The position numbers and the translations under genes were made by a program. The notes below the pieces were generated by a model, which was given only the letters and a program-made list of their open reading frames with translations, had not been told where the DNA came from and did not search any database. DNA of 8,253 bases from Candidatus Nomurabacteria bacterium (lineage in GTDB: Bacteria; Patescibacteriota; Saccharimonadia; Saccharimonadales; Saccharimonadaceae). The stretch's first letter is position 1. Each line of letters begins with the position of its first letter. The stretch spans positions 1-8,253 of the forward strand of contig JAITKW010000039.1 of the NCBI GenBank assembly GCA_031278275.1, in the 5' to 3' direction. Below, piece by piece: positions 6,460 through 8,253 of this stretch.

Positions 6460-7449
6460 TTACTTTCTATGGAAAAATATATCAACAATTTTATATGGCA
6501 TTTTCCTAAATATCGCCCAGCTAACAACCATCGTAATTGTCAAAATACCCGCCACACTACCGTCATAAAACATCATACAGCCCAATATCCCCGCACGCAG
6601 GCCATAAAACAACAGCCGATTTGGCCAACCACGATTTTTATCGTCCAAAGACACGCCCGTCAACCCACCAAAAACCGTCTTCCCGCCAAAAAACAGCGGA
6701 ACAACAAATTGCATAATCACAAAACAGCTAATCTGAGTGACAAGCCACCATTCTCGCCACGCCATGCCCAAAAAATACGCAGGCGAAATAATTATCAACG
6801 CCAACACCCCGCCCAACAAACAATCCGCCACAAAAACAACCATTCTTTGGATAATGCCCGGATTAGTATTAACACCCTCTCTTTTTTTCAATTTGGAAAA
6901 GTTGGGCAAAAACCCCGCCAAGCCAAACCCTATCATCGCGCCCAACGTATTAAACATCAAATCGTTAACATCAAACAAACGATAACTGCACGGAAAAATC
7001 CCAAACGCCCCAGTCAACTGAGCAGTTTCAATCAATAGCGCCGTCAAAAGCGCCACAAAAACCGTCACCAAAAGTTTTTTGCCAAACAAATTGCGCAAAA
7101 ATACGCCGAGTGGCACAAAAAACACCACGTTGGCAATTATTTGCAAAGTCGCTTTCACTCCCTCTTCTTTAATGTCAAACAAAAATTGTATTGGATTAAG
7201 TTGTGGCGACAAGTGCTTGCCAACACAAAAAGCTTCCGGATCGTCCGGCAATGGATATAAAGTGAAAGCAAACAACGCCAAGACATACAAAAATAACAGA
7301 TAAATCACCACCATTCGCCGCACATAAACTTTATGAAAGCGAATATATTGCACCAAAAGCACTGGCAACGTCAAAAATAATGCCATGAACGGCCACAAAA
7401 ACACCGCAAACAAAAACGAATTAGAAAAGTTGCTAATAAAATCCCACAT
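6460..7449 (-). CDS. VanZ-like membrane protein with C-terminal RDD-like domain
   Basis: The 329-residue polytopic membrane protein has two parts. Residues 1-185 show the VanZ pattern: helices near 12-35 and 47-65, LNPIQF (84-89), NVVFFVPLGVFLRN (107-120), ETAQL (141-145), and RLFDVNDLMFNTLGAMIG (157-174). Residues about 200-320 look RDD-like. QRMVVFVADCLLGGVL opens the part with the Arg and Asp of the first helix. TVFGGLTGVSLDDKNRGWPNR resembles the usual loop before the last helices. VanZ was named for low-level teicoplanin resistance, but most members are of unknown envelope function, so no resistance should be inferred. It is the first gene of an operon with the serine hydrolase (nine-base gap), which supports a cell-envelope role. 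ATG 7449 has only a weak RBS, and no clear promoter can be assigned on the minus strand. Confidence 0.8.
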   Translation of the reverse strand: MWDFISNFSNSFLFAVFLWPFMALFLTLPVLLVQYIRFHKVYVRRMVVIYLLFLYVLALFAFTLYPLPDDPEAFCVGKHLSPQLNPIQFLFDIKEEGVKATLQIIANVVFFVPLGVFLRNLFGKKLLVTVFVALLTALLIETAQLTGAFGIFPCSYRLFDVNDLMFNTLGAMIGFGLAGFLPNFSKLKKREGVNTNPGIIQRMVVFVADCLLGGVLALIIISPAYFLGMAWREWWLVTQISCFVIMQFVVPLFFGGKTVFGGLTGVSLDDKNRGWPNRLLFYGLRAGILGCMMFYDGSVAGILTITMVVSWAIFRKMPYKIVDIFFHRK

Positions 7450-7492
7450 GCACCCATTTTACCATAATTTTTGTTTGTTGCTTGTTGTTTGT

Positions 7493-7501
7493 GGGGGGGG
7501 G
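7493..7501. repeat. G9 homopolymer tract in the divergent intergenic region
   Basis: Nine consecutive G on the plus strand lie 44-52 bases upstream of the VanZ-like start and about 30 bases upstream of the predicted -35 box of the plus-strand surface gene. They are flanked by TTG-rich sequence on one side and the 8-base palindrome GTTGCAAC (7501-7508) on the other. Homopolymers of this length are prone to slippage. The rest of the 7450-7570 gap holds only the plus-strand promoter candidate. Confidence 0.9.
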
Positions 7502-7531
7502 TTGCAACAAGACCCCGCAAAAATAAAGTGC

Positions 7532-7561
7532 TTGTTTTTCTTTTAGTACTTATGTTATGAT
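7532..7561 (+). promoter_or_regulatory. Candidate promoter of the phase-variable surface gene
   Basis: TTGTTT (7532-7537) and TATGAT (7556-7561) are separated by 18 bases. The -10 is a five of six match and the -35 is weak. Transcription would begin near 7568, only a few bases before ATG 7571. That start would be almost leaderless, while a start at 7603 or 7631 would have a normal leader. Confidence 0.4.
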
Positions 7562-7570
7562 AAAGTTGTT

Positions 7571-8253
<683 letters not shown>

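Noticed and set aside
6460..7449. Calling the VanZ-like gene a glycopeptide resistance determinant
   Set aside because: No vanA-type gene set is nearby, and most VanZ-family proteins are not linked to resistance.

Overview
The window reads as a stretch of a small-genome bacterium, most likely a member of the Candidate Phyla Radiation and possibly Saccharibacteria. This placement is inference. It rests on a short EF-Ts (206 aa), a zinc-free type B bL31 with a long Lys/Ala tail, a surface protein ending in LAPDTG, very tight gene packing, and a ribosomal cluster stripped of its usual metabolic genes. The standard bacterial code fits: TGA ends frr and tsf at sensible lengths, and no core gene contains an internal TGA.

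Layout. 1-467 (-): the N-terminal part of a site-2 protease (RseP family), cut by the window edge. 507-540: a hairpin terminator. 558-1451 (-): a secreted protein with a signal peptide and a C-terminal LAPDTG anchor, with its own promoter. 1607-4222 (-): the translation and envelope cluster rpsB-tsf-frr-uppS, with overlapping or tightly spaced genes. 4399-4737 (+): bL31 type B, divergent from rpsB. 4750-7449 (-): a two-gene envelope operon of a VanZ/RDD-type membrane protein followed by a membrane-anchored serine hydrolase (class A beta-lactamase/PBP fold) with YoaR/PG_binding_4-like modules. 7450-7570: a divergent intergenic region with a G9 tract. 7571-8253 (+): the start of a Thr-rich secreted protein, running off the window.

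The most interesting locus is the last. Its signal-peptide region contains a perfect (CT)20 dinucleotide tract. With 20 units, the long downstream frame (191 codons to the window edge) joins an upstream frame blocked by TGA at 7627-7629, with no usable start between that stop and the tract. Losing one unit or gaining two joins it to ATG 7571 and GTG 7631. This is the architecture of a phase-variable contingency gene, comparable to the repeat in the signal-peptide region of neisserial opa genes. The copy in this window is in the OFF register, unless the repeat count is an assembly error.

How it fits together: rpsB, tsf, frr and bL31 serve translation. UppS makes the polyprenyl carrier for envelope polymers. 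The VanZ-like protein and the serine hydrolase probably act at the envelope or peptidoglycan. The two secreted proteins are surface-exposed, and one of them appears to be switchable.
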